Assembly (NCBI GenBank): GCA_013140995.1
Contig: JABFRX010000036.1
Span: forward strand, 1-36,791
Direction of reading: 5' to 3'
DNA length: 36,791 bases
DNA from: Alphaproteobacteria bacterium
GTDB taxonomy: Bacteria; Pseudomonadota; Alphaproteobacteria; Micropepsales; Micropepsaceae
The notes under the pieces were generated by a model. That model searched no databases, was not told the origin of the DNA, and saw nothing but the letters and a program-made list of their open reading frames with translations. A program made the position numbers and the translations under genes. Positions 20,801-29,542 of this stretch are shown in pieces (position 1 is the first letter of the stretch; each line of letters starts with the position of its first letter).

Positions 20801-21496
20801 TCAGTAGTGCAGCTTCATCGGCAACCGGCTTTCGCGGGCGATCCGGCACATTTCGTAGAACGTGGCGAAGCCGAATTGGGCCTGCGTGTCGAACGTGTCG
20901 GTCTCGTTCAAACCACGGGTGCGCCAGGCGGCGATCTCTTCGGGTTTGGCGCCCCAGTTCGTCTCGTTCAGGTATTCGAGGCCGCGCCAAAGGAGGTCGA
21001 TCGAACCGGCTTTGATCGGCTGGCCGGCGGGGTCCTTCATGCCGATACCGAATTGGAAGTTCACTGGGAACCAGACGCCGCAGTTGATGATTTCCCAGAG
21101 CGCGTCTTTCTTGTCTGTAGGCTTCATCGCCGCTTCGAAGGCCGGGTCGCGATCCCACGTTTTCATGTAGGTGATCGGCCGCGGCAGGTGCGCGTGGTTC
21201 GTGTAGGCCGCGAGCAGGATCGCTCCTCCGTAGCCGGCAACGCCCATCTCGCCCACGAAGTGCGGCGGCAGCATGCCTTCCTTCCAGGATAGCGGCTCCT
21301 TCAAATGTTCCTTGAGTTTGAAGGTCGCTTCTTCGAGCCAGCCCGCGATCACACCCTGAAGCTCGACCGGATCGGTCACCGACGTGCGGCTTTTCTTCGA
21401 GCCGAACGGCGACGATTCGCCGGCGCGCGTTCTGCCGTTTTGCCAATCGGCCGAGTAATAGCGCGTCAGCGTGCCGACGAAGAGATCGACGTTCAT
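20801..21496 (-). CDS. conserved-looking protein of unknown function, coupled to oxoprolinase
   Basis: A 231-residue, probably cytosolic protein, rich in Trp and aromatic residues, with no signal peptide. Recognisable stretches are [40 protein letters not shown] and IDLLWRGLEYLNETNWGAKP, but I cannot assign a family. ATG 21496 overlaps the stop of the oxoprolinase gene as ATGA, so the two are almost certainly co-translated; a GTG one codon earlier is less likely. A role with the hydantoinase/oxoprolinase is inferred from coupling only. Confidence 0.7.
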   Translation of the reverse strand: MNVDLFVGTLTRYYSADWQNGRTRAGESSPFGSKKSRTSVTDPVELQGVIAGWLEEATFKLKEHLKEPLSWKEGMLPPHFVGEMGVAGYGGAILLAAYTNHAHLPRPITYMKTWDRDPAFEAAMKPTDKKDALWEIINCGVWFPVNFQFGIGMKDPAGQPIKAGSIDLLWRGLEYLNETNWGAKPEEIAAWRTRGLNETDTFDTQAQFGFATFYEMCRIARESRLPMKLHY

Positions 21497-24400
21497 CACT
21501 TGCCTTGTTTCTTTCGCGTACTGCCGTACCCCCCTCCGCCCGGCGTTTCAATGACAAAAACATCGCCGGGTTCGACGGCCACCACGGCGCATCCCGGCAG
21601 TTCTTCGATCTTGCCGTTTTTGCGCTTGATCGCGTTGCGGCCGGGCTTTGCGTGTCCGCCGCCTTTGATACCGAATGGCGCGACGCGGCGGCGGGTCGAG
21701 AGAATGCCCGCTTCCATCGCTTCGCGGAACTCGATCTCGCGCACCGCGCCGTCGCCGCCGTTGTGTTCGCCTTTGCCACCGGAACCTTCGCGGATGGCGA
21801 AGCGGCGGACGAGGACGGGGTAGCGCCACTCCAACACTTCAGGGTCGGTGAGGCGCGAGTTCGTCATGTGCGTGTGAACGGCGCTGGCGCCGTCGAATGT
21901 GGGGCCGGCACCGGCACCGCCGCAGATCGTCTCATAGTACTGGTGGCGCGCGTTGCCGAACGTGAAGTTGTTCATGGTGCCTTGGCTTGCCGCCATGATG
22001 CCGAGGGCAGCGAACAGCGCGTCCGTCACGGCTTGGCTTGTCTCAACGTTGCCGGCCACGACCGCGGCCGGGTAGCTCGGGTTCAGCAGCGACTGTTCGG
22101 GCACGATGATGTTGAGCGGGCGTAAGCAGCCAGCGTTGAGCGGGATGTCGCTGTCGATCAGGCAGCGGAAGACGTAGAGTACAGCTGCCGTTGTCACCGA
22201 ACGGGGTGCGTTGAAGTTCGTCGGGCGTTGCGGGCTTGTGCCCGTGAAGTCGATCGTTGCGCTGCGGCTCTCGCGGTCGACAGTGACGTGCACTTTGATG
22301 ACGGCGCCGTCGTCCATCTCGTGTTCGAACGCGCCGTCGTCGAGCGCGCCGATGACGCGGCGGACCTGTTCTTCGGCATTGTCTTGCACGTGGCCCATGT
22401 AGGCGGCGACCATATCGCGGCCTTGGGTGGCGCAAAGGTTCTTCAGTTCGTCCGCGCCTTTCACACAGGCCGCGATCTGCGCCTTCAGGTCGGCTATGTT
22501 TTGCGTTGGGTTGCGTGCGGGGTAGGGGCCGGACGATAGGATCGTGTTCACGCGGCGGTCGTCGAATTTGGCGCCGCGCATGATGCGTTCGCCTTGGAAC
22601 AGCACGCCTTCTTCCTCGACCGATTTCGAGTTCGGCGGCATCGATCCCGGCGAGATGCCGCCGATGTCGGCGTGATGGCCGCGTGACGCGACGTAGAATG
22701 CGGGCAGGGTTTCGCCGTTCAAGAACACCGGCATCACAACCGTGATGTCGGGCAAATGCGTGCCGCCGGCGTAGGGTGCGTTCAGCGCGAACGCATCGCC
22801 GGGCGACATGCCGCCGGCGTGGCGGGTGAGCACGGCGCGCACGCTCTCGCCCATCGAGCCTAAGTGCACCGGCATGTGCGGCGCATTTGCGATCAGACTC
22901 GCCGCCGCATCGAAGATCGCGCAGGAGAAGTCGAGGCGCTCTTTGATGTTCACCGACGACGCGGTCTTTTCGAGGACGACGCCCATCTGCTCGGCGATCG
23001 ACATGAAGAGCGCGTTGAAGATTTCGAGTCGGACGGGGTCTACTTCCTGGAAGTGCCGGCTGGCCGCCTTCGCTGAAGCTTCGGCGCCCCTCGGGGACAA
23101 AACTTGCCCCCCGGAGCCTTGGCAAAGGGGGGAAGCCGACGGTCCCAGGAAGAGGATCAAATTTCCATCGTTGCGGTATTCCGCGCGCCAGTTGGGGTCG
23201 ATCACGATTGTCGAGTTTGGTTCGATGATGAGCGCGGGGCCTGCGATCTCATCGCCGGGATCGAGGTGTTCGCGCAGGTAAATCGGCGCGGTGTGGTTTT
23301 CGCCGTCAACGAAAAGCGTTGTTGTGGCGTGCGGTTGAAGCGGGCCGGTGCGCTTTCGCGTGACTTGCGGCAGCTTCGGCGGTGGGGCTTGGGCGGCGGC
23401 GTCGACCGCGACCGATTCCACAATCAGCTTGCGGTCCTGGTCCCAGAAGCCGAAGCGGGCGCGGTGGGCTTCCGCGAAATGCGCTTCGATCTCGGCGTAC
23501 GAGCCGAACGGGACGGCTAGCGCGGTGTCCGTTCCTTGGTAGCGCAGGTGGGTGGTTGCGGTTGTCGAGATCGCACTGTGTCCGAAGCCTTGCTTAGCGA
23601 CTTCGCCGATGGCGGCTGCGGCGAGTTTTGCGACCTCATCTTCCAGCGCTTTCATCGCTACTTGTTCGAGCGGCCGTTCAATCGCGCGTTCGCGTCTTGC
23701 TTGCGTTTGCGCGAAGCCCATGCCGAACGCGGAGAGGACGCCAGCCAGCGGGTGGATGATGATCGTCTTCATGGCGAGCGCGTCGGCAACGCGGCAGGCA
23801 AGCTGTGCGCCCGCACCGCCGAAGCACTGCAGCGCGTAGCCGGTGACGTCGGCGCCTTGCGCGATCGAGATGCGCTTGATCGCCTCGGCCATGTTCGCGA
23901 CCGCGATCTTCAGGAAGCCGTCGGCTGCTTCTTGCGGTGAAGTTTTGAGTTCGCGGGCGAGCGCGTGGAACTTGTCGGCGACGACGCCCGCGTCGATGGG
24001 CTCATCTGCATTCGGGCCGAAGACTTTTGGGAAGTTCGCGGCATGAATGCGGCCCGTCATCACGTTCGCGTCGGTGACGGTGAGCGGGCCGCCTTTGCGG
24101 TAGCAGGCGGGGCCCGGGTTTGCGCCGGCGCTTTCGGGGCCGACGCGCATACGGGCGTTTTCGTAGAACAGGATCGAGCCGCCGCCGGCCGCGACGGTGT
24201 GAACCGCGAGCATCGGTGCGCGCAAGCGGATGCCGTTCAGCTCGTTCTCGAAGATGCGCTCGTACGTACCGTCGAAGCGCGAGACATCCGTCGATGTGCC
24301 GCCCATATCGAAGCCGATGACTTTTGCGAAGCCTGCCGCCTTCGCGGTTTCGGCCATGCCGATCACGCCGCCTGCGGGACCTGAGAGTAGCGCGTCTTTG

Positions 24401-25170
24401 CCGGAGAAGTGGTTCGCGTCGGCGAGCGCGCCGCTCGAGCGCATGAACCGCAAGCGGCCGTCGCGCGCGGCAGCACCCAGCCGTGTCGCCACCTTGTCGA
24501 CGTAACGGCGCAGCACGGGCGACAGATAAGCGTCGGCGACGGTGGTGTGACCGCGGCTGACATATTTCATCAGCGGGCTCACCTTGTGGCTGACGGACAC
24601 CTGCGTAAAGCCGAGGCGCTTGCCCATGTCCGCGACATCACGTTCATGTGCGGTGTGGCGGTAGCCATGCAGGAACACGATGGCGCACGACTCGAAGCCT
24701 TGGTCGCGCGCGGCCTTCAGTTCGCGCTCTGCTTGCGCGTTGTCGAGCGGCGTCAACACCGTGCCGTCGGCTGCGACTCGTTCGTCGATTTCGATCACGT
24801 TTTCGTACAGCGGCGGTGCCAAATCGATGTGGCGGACGAAGAGTTTCGGGCGGTGCTGATAACCGATGCGCAGTTGGTCGCGCAGGCCCTTTGTCGTAAC
24901 GAGAACGGTGCGCGCGCCTTTGCGTTCGAGCAGCGCGTTTGTCGCGACCGTCGTTCCCATGTGGACTTCGGCGATTTCTGCTTGCGGCAGCGCCATGCCT
25001 TGCGCGAGGCCAAGCAAACGCCTTATTCCTTCGATTGCCGCGTCGTCGTAGTGTTCGGCGTTTTCGGAGAGAAGTTTTGTCGCGCGCAATTGGCCGTCGG
25101 GCCCCAACGCAACGAGATCGGTGAACGTGCCGCCACGGTCGATCCAAATGTGCCATCGGGCTTGCGTCAT
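21496..25170 (-). CDS. fused HyuA-HyuB hydantoinase / 5-oxoprolinase (ATP-hydrolysing)
   Basis: A 1224-residue fusion with the architecture of 5-oxoprolinase (OPLAH, about 1290). The HyuA-like half (about 1-670) has an actin-type ATP site: [52 protein letters not shown]. The HyuB-like half (about 710-1224) has [49 protein letters not shown] and [18 protein letters not shown], ending in the Gly-rich [14 protein letters not shown]. It opens cyclic amides such as 5-oxoproline using ATP; the exact substrate is not fixed by sequence. Residues about 672-706 come from an inserted palindromic element. The gene is divergent from the J-domain gene across a 69-base gap. Confidence 0.93.
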   Translation of the reverse strand: MTQARWHIWIDRGGTFTDLVALGPDGQLRATKLLSENAEHYDDAAIEGIRRLLGLAQGMALPQAEIAEVHMGTTVATNALLERKGARTVLVTTKGLRDQLRIGYQHRPKLFVRHIDLAPPLYENVIEIDERVAADGTVLTPLDNAQAERELKAARDQGFESCAIVFLHGYRHTAHERDVADMGKRLGFTQVSVSHKVSPLMKYVSRGHTTVADAYLSPVLRRYVDKVATRLGAAARDGRLRFMRSSGALADANHFSGKDALLSGPAGGVIGMAETAKAAGFAKVIGFDMGGTSTDVSRFDGTYERIFENELNGIRLRAPMLAVHTVAAGGGSILFYENARMRVGPESAGANPGPACYRKGGPLTVTDANVMTGRIHAANFPKVFGPNADEPIDAGVVADKFHALARELKTSPQEAADGFLKIAVANMAEAIKRISIAQGADVTGYALQCFGGAGAQLACRVADALAMKTIIIHPLAGVLSAFGMGFAQTQARRERAIERPLEQVAMKALEDEVAKLAAAAIGEVAKQGFGHSAISTTATTHLRYQGTDTALAVPFGSYAEIEAHFAEAHRARFGFWDQDRKLIVESVAVDAAAQAPPPKLPQVTRKRTGPLQPHATTTLFVDGENHTAPIYLREHLDPGDEIAGPALIIEPNSTIVIDPNWRAEYRNDGNLILFLGPSASPLCQGSGGQVLSPRGAEASAKAASRHFQEVDPVRLEIFNALFMSIAEQMGVVLEKTASSVNIKERLDFSCAIFDAAASLIANAPHMPVHLGSMGESVRAVLTRHAGGMSPGDAFALNAPYAGGTHLPDITVVMPVFLNGETLPAFYVASRGHHADIGGISPGSMPPNSKSVEEEGVLFQGERIMRGAKFDDRRVNTILSSGPYPARNPTQNIADLKAQIAACVKGADELKNLCATQGRDMVAAYMGHVQDNAEEQVRRVIGALDDGAFEHEMDDGAVIKVHVTVDRESRSATIDFTGTSPQRPTNFNAPRSVTTAAVLYVFRCLIDSDIPLNAGCLRPLNIIVPEQSLLNPSYPAAVVAGNVETSQAVTDALFAALGIMAASQGTMNNFTFGNARHQYYETICGGAGAGPTFDGASAVHTHMTNSRLTDPEVLEWRYPVLVRRFAIREGSGGKGEHNGGDGAVREIEFREAMEAGILSTRRRVAPFGIKGGGHAKPGRNAIKRKNGKIEELPGCAVVAVEPGDVFVIETPGGGGYGSTRKKQGK
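23050..23155. repeat. palindrome-rich element inserted in frame in the HyuA-HyuB linker
   Basis: This stretch contains GAAGCTTC (23075-23082), CCCCTCGGGG (23087-23096) and an inverted pair TTGCC/GGCAA with C- and G-runs around it, all within about 100 bases. It encodes the low-complexity linker residues [16 protein letters not shown] and [10 protein letters not shown], unlike the flanking domains. The composition resembles palindromic repeats known to insert in frame into proteins (the Rickettsia RPE type). Boundaries are approximate and no second copy was seen in the window. Confidence 0.5.
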
Positions 25171-25239
25171 ACGTTCGCCTCAATTTCTTCGAAGGAAACG
25201 GGCGCGTCCGATGGCGTGCACGGGTAAAGTGGGTTGAGC

Positions 25240-26001
25240 ATGTCGATTTGGGGCAAGATTGGCGGCGTTGCGGCGGGACTCGCGATCGGCGGTCCCATTG
25301 GCGGGCTGCTGGGCGGATTGGCCGGACACATTCTGATCGACCGCGAAAGCAGGCGCCGGAACGGCGACGACAAGCGCGAAGAACGCGACGACCGTACGAT
25401 TCGCGAGCGCGACCAGGTGGCCTTCACGATCGGCGTCATTGCGTTGGCCGCGAAGCTCGCCAAGGCCGACGGCACGGTTACGCGTGACGAGGTCGAAATC
25501 TTCAAGCGGGTGTTTCCTGTGCCGCGCGAGGAAGAGGGCAATGTGGGGCATTTGTTCAATCTCGCCAAGCAGGACGTTGCGGGGTTCGATTCCTATGCGA
25601 AGCAGCTGGCCTCCCTGTTCCGGGCCAAGCCCGGCGTGTTGGAGGACTTGCTCGACAGCTTGTTCTTGATCGCCAAGGCCGACAACCGGCTGCATCCGGG
25701 CGAACTCGAATACCTCAAGCACGTCGCGCAGATCTTCGGCTTCACGTCGAACGCGTTCGAGCGTATTCGCGCGTCGCATTTCGGGCCGGATCGCGAGGAC
25801 CCTTACGTTATCCTCGGCGCCGACCGTTCGGCGTCGAATGACGACTTGAAGCATGCGTATCACCGGCTCGTTCGCGAAAATCATCCGGATAGCTTGATGG
25901 CGCGCGGCGTGCCGGAGGAATTCGTGCGGCTGGCGACGGAGAAGTTGGCTTCGATCAACGGCGCGTACGAGATGATCAAGAAAGAGCGCGGTATCGTCTG
26001 A
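25240..26001 (+). CDS. TerB plus J-domain co-chaperone (DjlA-like)
   Basis: A 253-residue protein with a Gly-rich hydrophobic N-terminus (IGGVAAGLAIGGPIGGLLGG) that probably anchors it to the membrane. A charged linker follows, then a TerB-like helical domain (about 55-170, with LAAKLAKADGTVTRDEVEIFK and FLIAKADNRLHPGELEYL), and a C-terminal J-domain with the HPD motif in RLVRENHPDSL. It stimulates DnaK ATPase. ATG 25240 is used rather than TTG two codons earlier. The thioesterase start overlaps its stop (TGATG), and the amidase follows. Confidence 0.92.
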   Translation: MSIWGKIGGVAAGLAIGGPIGGLLGGLAGHILIDRESRRRNGDDKREERDDRTIRERDQVAFTIGVIALAAKLAKADGTVTRDEVEIFKRVFPVPREEEGNVGHLFNLAKQDVAGFDSYAKQLASLFRAKPGVLEDLLDSLFLIAKADNRLHPGELEYLKHVAQIFGFTSNAFERIRASHFGPDREDPYVILGADRSASNDDLKHAYHRLVRENHPDSLMARGVPEEFVRLATEKLASINGAYEMIKKERGIV

Positions 26002-26384
26002 TGGAACCAAACTCGCCCGCTGTCGAAACGCTCGGCAAGACGACTTTGGCGGCCGATGCCGAGCGCGGGTATGTGAAGGCATCGTTCGTCGCCGGCGAGA
26101 ACTTCGTCAACCGTGGCGGGCGCATCTTCGGCGGGTTCTTAGCGGCTATGCTGGACTCGCTTTGCGGGCACGCGGTCCGGCTCACGCATCGCGAGCCGAA
26201 CACGCCGCAGGTGACGCTGGAGCTCAAGACCTCGTTCATCGGGCGGGCAGATGTGGGCACCTTGATCGGCGAGGGTTGGGTCAGGCATCGCGGCAAGTCG
26301 ATCGCGTTTGCGGAGGCTGAGTTGCGCAACGAAGCTGGCGAAGTCGTTGCGCGCGGGAGTGCGACGCTGAAGGTGGGCGTATGA
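26001..26384 (+). CDS. hotdog-fold thioesterase (PaaI-like)
   Basis: A 127-residue PaaI-type acyl-CoA thioesterase. The hotdog signature is FVNRGGRIFGGFLAAMLDSLCGHAV, in which the usual H-G-G becomes F-G-G with a nearby Asp on the central helix as the probable catalytic residue. It is followed by VTLELKTSFIGRADVG and IGEGWVRHRGKSIAFAEAEL. The acyl substrate is unknown. It is coupled by stop/start overlap to the genes on both sides. Confidence 0.9.
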   Translation: MEPNSPAVETLGKTTLAADAERGYVKASFVAGENFVNRGGRIFGGFLAAMLDSLCGHAVRLTHREPNTPQVTLELKTSFIGRADVGTLIGEGWVRHRGKSIAFAEAELRNEAGEVVARGSATLKVGV

Positions 26385-27115
26385 AGATCATCGAGCGACC
26401 GTCGCCGAACTTCAACGAGCGCGTCGGCGTGAGCGGGCCGGATATTTTGATCATGCATTATACCGGCATGCAGTCGTGCGAGGCGGCGGTGACGCGGTTG
26501 ACCGATCCGGCGTCGCGGGTGAGTTCGCATTACACGGTGGATGAGGATGGCACTGTGTATCGTCATGTCGACGAGGCGATGCGCGGTTGGCATGCGGGCG
26601 TGTCTCATTGGCGGGGCGCGAGCGATATCAATTCGCGCTCGCTCGGGATCGAGATCGTCAATCCGGGGCATGAGTTCGGCTATCGCGCGTTTCCCGATGT
26701 GCAGATCGCGGCCGTGTTGGCGTTGGGTCAGGCGATCGTCGCGCGTCATGCGATTCCGGCGCGCAACGTGATCGGGCATTCCGACATCGCGCCGGGGCGC
26801 AAGACGGATCCGGGCGAGTTGTTTCCGTGGAAGCATTTGGCGCTGGCGGGGCTTGGGCTTTGGGTCGAGGCGAAGGGGGCCCAAGACGCGTCGCTGATGC
26901 GTCCCGATACCGGTGCGCGGGTCGGTGAATTGCAGAGGTTGCTCGTGCGCTATGGTTATGGGCTTGAGGTCACCGGCGTTTACGACGAGCCGACCGAGAT
27001 CGTGGTTGGCGCGTTTCAGCGGCACTTCCGGCCCGCGCGGTTCGACGGTGTTGCCGATGCCGAGACGCTGGCCATTCTGCGTGCGCTGAACGCGACGCTT
27101 GACGCGGTCGCTTGA
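26381..27115 (+). CDS. N-acetylmuramoyl-L-alanine amidase (amidase_2) with peptidoglycan-binding domain
   Basis: A 244-residue AmpD/AmiD-type zinc amidase cleaving the MurNAc-L-Ala bond. Zinc and catalytic motifs are ILIMHYTGMQSC, WHAGVSHWRG, SLGIEIVNPGHEF and VIGHSDIAPGRKTDPG. A C-terminal PG_binding_1 domain lies at about 185-243 (VGELQRLLVRYGYGLEVTG, VVGAFQRHFRP). No signal peptide is seen, so it may act in the cytosol on recycled muropeptides. ATG 26381 overlaps the thioesterase stop. rnpB begins 16 bases after its stop. Confidence 0.94.
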   Translation: MKIIERPSPNFNERVGVSGPDILIMHYTGMQSCEAAVTRLTDPASRVSSHYTVDEDGTVYRHVDEAMRGWHAGVSHWRGASDINSRSLGIEIVNPGHEFGYRAFPDVQIAAVLALGQAIVARHAIPARNVIGHSDIAPGRKTDPGELFPWKHLALAGLGLWVEAKGAQDASLMRPDTGARVGELQRLLVRYGYGLEVTGVYDEPTEIVVGAFQRHFRPARFDGVADAETLAILRALNATLDAVA

Positions 27116-27131
27116 GTGGCCACTTATCCGC

Positions 27132-27497
<366 letters not shown>

Positions 27498-27569
27498 CTC
27501 TCATTCGGAAGGAAGTGTAGGAAATTGCTGCGATTCCAGCCGATGTCGGGCATTTGAAATCGCGCGGCT

Positions 27570-27694
27570 TGCAGCAAAACACATACAAAACTGCCGCTAC
27601 GCTGCTACATTGGCTGAGTTGCGCGAAAAACGGTGCTACGAAGATGCTACATCGCCGCTACTTGTAGCGGGATCAGTTGGTAGCGGGCCGCGCC
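27570..27694. repeat. pentamer-array repeat, copy 1 (GCTAC type)
   Basis: First of two related non-coding units. Five direct GCTAC sites start at 27596, 27604, 27635, 27646 and 27657, and one inverted GTAGC at 27664, giving the hairpin GCTAC-TT-GTAGC. The core between sites 2 and 3 (ATTGGCTGAGTTGCGCGAAA...) is nearly the same in copy 2. The 11-base steps place sites on one DNA face. It reads as a multi-site protein target rather than a gene. No long frame with coding character is present. Confidence 0.8.
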
Positions 27695-27751
27695 GGCCGT
27701 TCGACGCCTCATACCAGCCGCCTCAACATCTCACTCGAACATCCCCCATTT

Positions 27752-27782
27752 CGTTATGGCCGGGTCAAGCTCGGCCATGACG
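27752..27782. repeat. REP-like palindrome
   Basis: CGTTATGGCCG (27752-27762) and CGGCCATGACG (27772-27782) are inverted with one mismatch around a 9-base centre. CCCCA and TGGGG further out (27744 and 27790) extend the symmetry. The ATGGCCGGG...CGGCCAT pattern is familiar from intergenic repeats in alphaproteobacterial genomes. It lies between the two pentamer arrays. Confidence 0.55.
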
Positions 27783-27841
27783 ATTCTTTTGGGGCGTGAG
27801 AAATTTTGAGGCTTGCGATGACACGCCTCAGATCGCGTCGT

Positions 27842-27974
27842 TGTAGCAAAACACGTCGTAAACTGACGTTACGGCGTTACATTGGCTGAATTGCGCCAAA
27901 AATGCCGTTACTTGGACGTTACATCGGTGTTACTTGTAACGGCATCAGTCGATGCCGCGTAGCGGGTGCGCGCC
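27842..27974. repeat. pentamer-array repeat, copy 2 (GTTAC type)
   Basis: Second unit, offset 272 bases from copy 1. Five direct GTTAC sites start at 27868, 27876, 27907, 27918 and 27929, and one inverted GTAAC at 27936. Every spacing (8, 31, 11, 11, 7) equals copy 1, but all six pentamers carry the same C-to-T (or G-to-A) change. Flanks shared with copy 1 include AGCAAAACAC, ACATTGGCTGA and TAGCGGG. The hairpin is kept by the compensating change. Confidence 0.8.
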
Positions 27975-28109
27975 GCTGTTTTGCGCGCATGAGGGTTCGT
28001 GCGCATCGCGCGGGGGTTACAGGGCTCAACAGTTTCAAGTCGCAGCCGCGCACGGCGAGGGTGCGGGAAAGCACGGCCGACGGTCGAAATCGAGCCGCAC
28101 TGTAGGTGA

Positions 28110-28124
28110 GAACATTTGTAGAAC
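28110..28124. promoter_or_regulatory. possible LexA (SOS) box GAAC-N7-GAAC
   Basis: GAAC (28110-28113), seven bases ATTTGTA, and GAAC (28121-28124) form the direct repeat bound by alphaproteobacterial LexA (GTTC-N7-GTTC on the other strand). It is 100 bases upstream of the broken antitoxin-like gene. An 8-base pattern of this kind is expected about once by chance in a window this size, so confidence is low. The rest of 27975-28223 shows no gene. Confidence 0.3.
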
Positions 28125-28223
28125 ATTGCGGCGCGTTTGTCAACCGGATTTTGTGCGGCGGCTTGTGCGCGATACGGGTGGCGATCATGCTGCCTTAGGC
28201 TACGCGCACCGAAGCGAGACGAT

Positions 28224-28501
28224 ATGCGAAAGCGCAAGAGTAACTACGACGTGCCGGAGCTAACCGCGCGCGACTTCAAGCGCATGCGCCCGGCGCGTGA
28301 GGTGTATCCGGGGCTTGTTGAGGCGTATGAGCGAACACGCGGACGGCCGCGCAAGGCGGCGACGAAGGTCGCGGTGACGTTGCGGCTTGATCGCGAGGTT
28401 GTGGCGGCGCTGAGGGCATCAGGCGCGGGTGGCAGACGCGAACGAATGCGGTTCTGGCGAAGTGGGTTCGGAAGATGCCGACGAAGCGTTTGGGGGGTTG
28501 A
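28224..28501 (+). pseudogene. DUF4415/BrnA antitoxin-like gene, frameshifted copy
   Basis: A relative of the intact gene at 33402. It opens MRKRKSNYDVPELTARDFKR and keeps the ribbon-helix-helix part (KVAVTLRLDREVVAALRASG). At about 28426 a single base is missing compared with the other copy (GGCGCGGGT against GGCGCCGGGT). Restoring it recovers the C-terminus W-Q-T-R-T-N-A-V-L-A-K-W-V-R-K-M-P-T-K-R and a stop at 28501. As read, the frame runs on as arginine-rich nonsense. About 30 bases upstream of the ATG are also similar to the other copy. No BrnT-type toxin gene is adjacent. Confidence 0.82.
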
Positions 28502-28615
28502 GGGTTCGGTGTGGTGCGCGCCGCATGTGGTCGCGAAGACTTCCGAGATTGGTGCGTGTCCCCGGAATCCGTCACGCCGCACCGGCGCAGCGACGGCTCG
28601 TGCACGCAGCGTCGC

Positions 28616-29542
28616 TTACGCCGCAACTTCCACGGCCGCGCGAAACCGCTTGGCGGCGCGGCCACGGCGCAGCCCCGTGATGTCGAGGACAAGGCCGATC
28701 ACGATCAGCACGACGCCGATGCGCATGGACCACGCGGTGACCACCCAGCGTATCGCCTGATGCGGCCGGCCTTCCGCAATTCGCGGTGCCACCGTTCCGA
28801 CCAGTTGGCCGTGCGCCTGCGCATAATCCGCCATCACGCCGACAATGGTGCGCGACAGATCGTCGGCGGGCATCCACGTTCCGGTCAACGCACGCAGCTG
28901 CGCGGCGACCTTCTGCGGCTGCTCGTCATGGTAAGCTTGTTGCGCGAACAGAAAGTGAGCCTGATCGGCGTCCAGCGGCCGGAAGCGGCTTATGTCCAAT
29001 TTGGACCGGCGCTTGGGTGCCTCGTCCAGTACCGCCGACATCGACGGCGCATCGGGATCCAAGACCGGCATTTGCGATGATCGCTCGACCGTCCGTGCCC
29101 AAGGGCTCCCGGCCTTAAGCGTCGAAACGGGCGTCACGTTGCTGGTCAGCGCTGCGGTGATCCAAAAAACGAAGGGCCAACAGAAAAACAAAACCAAGCC
29201 GCGCCAGAACCACGATCTAATGAGGAACGACGTTCCTGCCCAAAAAAACCAAAGCGTGACCGGCAACAGGCCAAACTGAACGCGGATCGTCTGGTCCATC
29301 GGCTCCATCACCTCATAGGACCGGGCCTGGAGATGTCCGCTACCGGTGATGTGGCGGGTCAGTTCGTCGGGAACAAGAAGGCTCGCCGGGTCCAGAACGC
29401 CGGGTGTTCCGGGCTCCGGCCAGACGACGACGACGGCAAAGACTGTGAGCGCGATGCCAAGCCGGCATAGAGGCCCGCTAAACATGCGCAGCCGCCGCGC
29501 TCGCCCGGCGAGCGCATCGATGCGGGCGGGAAGGCTATTCAC
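28616..29542 (-). CDS. four-helix membrane protein of the TelA operon (remote relative of the tandem pair)
   Basis: A 308-residue protein with predicted membrane helices at about 24-41, 91-109, 113-132 and 264-289, an Arg-rich N-terminus, and a soluble domain of about 130 residues between helices 3 and 4. In that domain AHFLFAQQAYHDEQPQKVAA aligns with AYVRAQIAFVRGDRAAAVKI of the upstream pair, so the three look like one family. The Cys pair of the other two is absent. The start is GTG 29542, overlapping the TelA stop by 8 bases. It is the last gene of the operon. The function is unknown. Confidence 0.78.
   Translation of the reverse strand: MNSLPARIDALAGRARRLRMFSGPLCRLGIALTVFAVVVVWPEPGTPGVLDPASLLVPDELTRHITGSGHLQARSYEVMEPMDQTIRVQFGLLPVTLWFFWAGTSFLIRSWFWRGLVLFFCWPFVFWITAALTSNVTPVSTLKAGSPWARTVERSSQMPVLDPDAPSMSAVLDEAPKRRSKLDISRFRPLDADQAHFLFAQQAYHDEQPQKVAAQLRALTGTWMPADDLSRTIVGVMADYAQAHGQLVGTVAPRIAEGRPHQAIRWVVTAWSMRIGVVLIVIGLVLDITGLRRGRAAKRFRAAVEVAA

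Noticed and set aside
27570-27974. CRISPR-like array
   Set aside because: The repeated units are 5 bases long with very short spacers and there are no cas genes.
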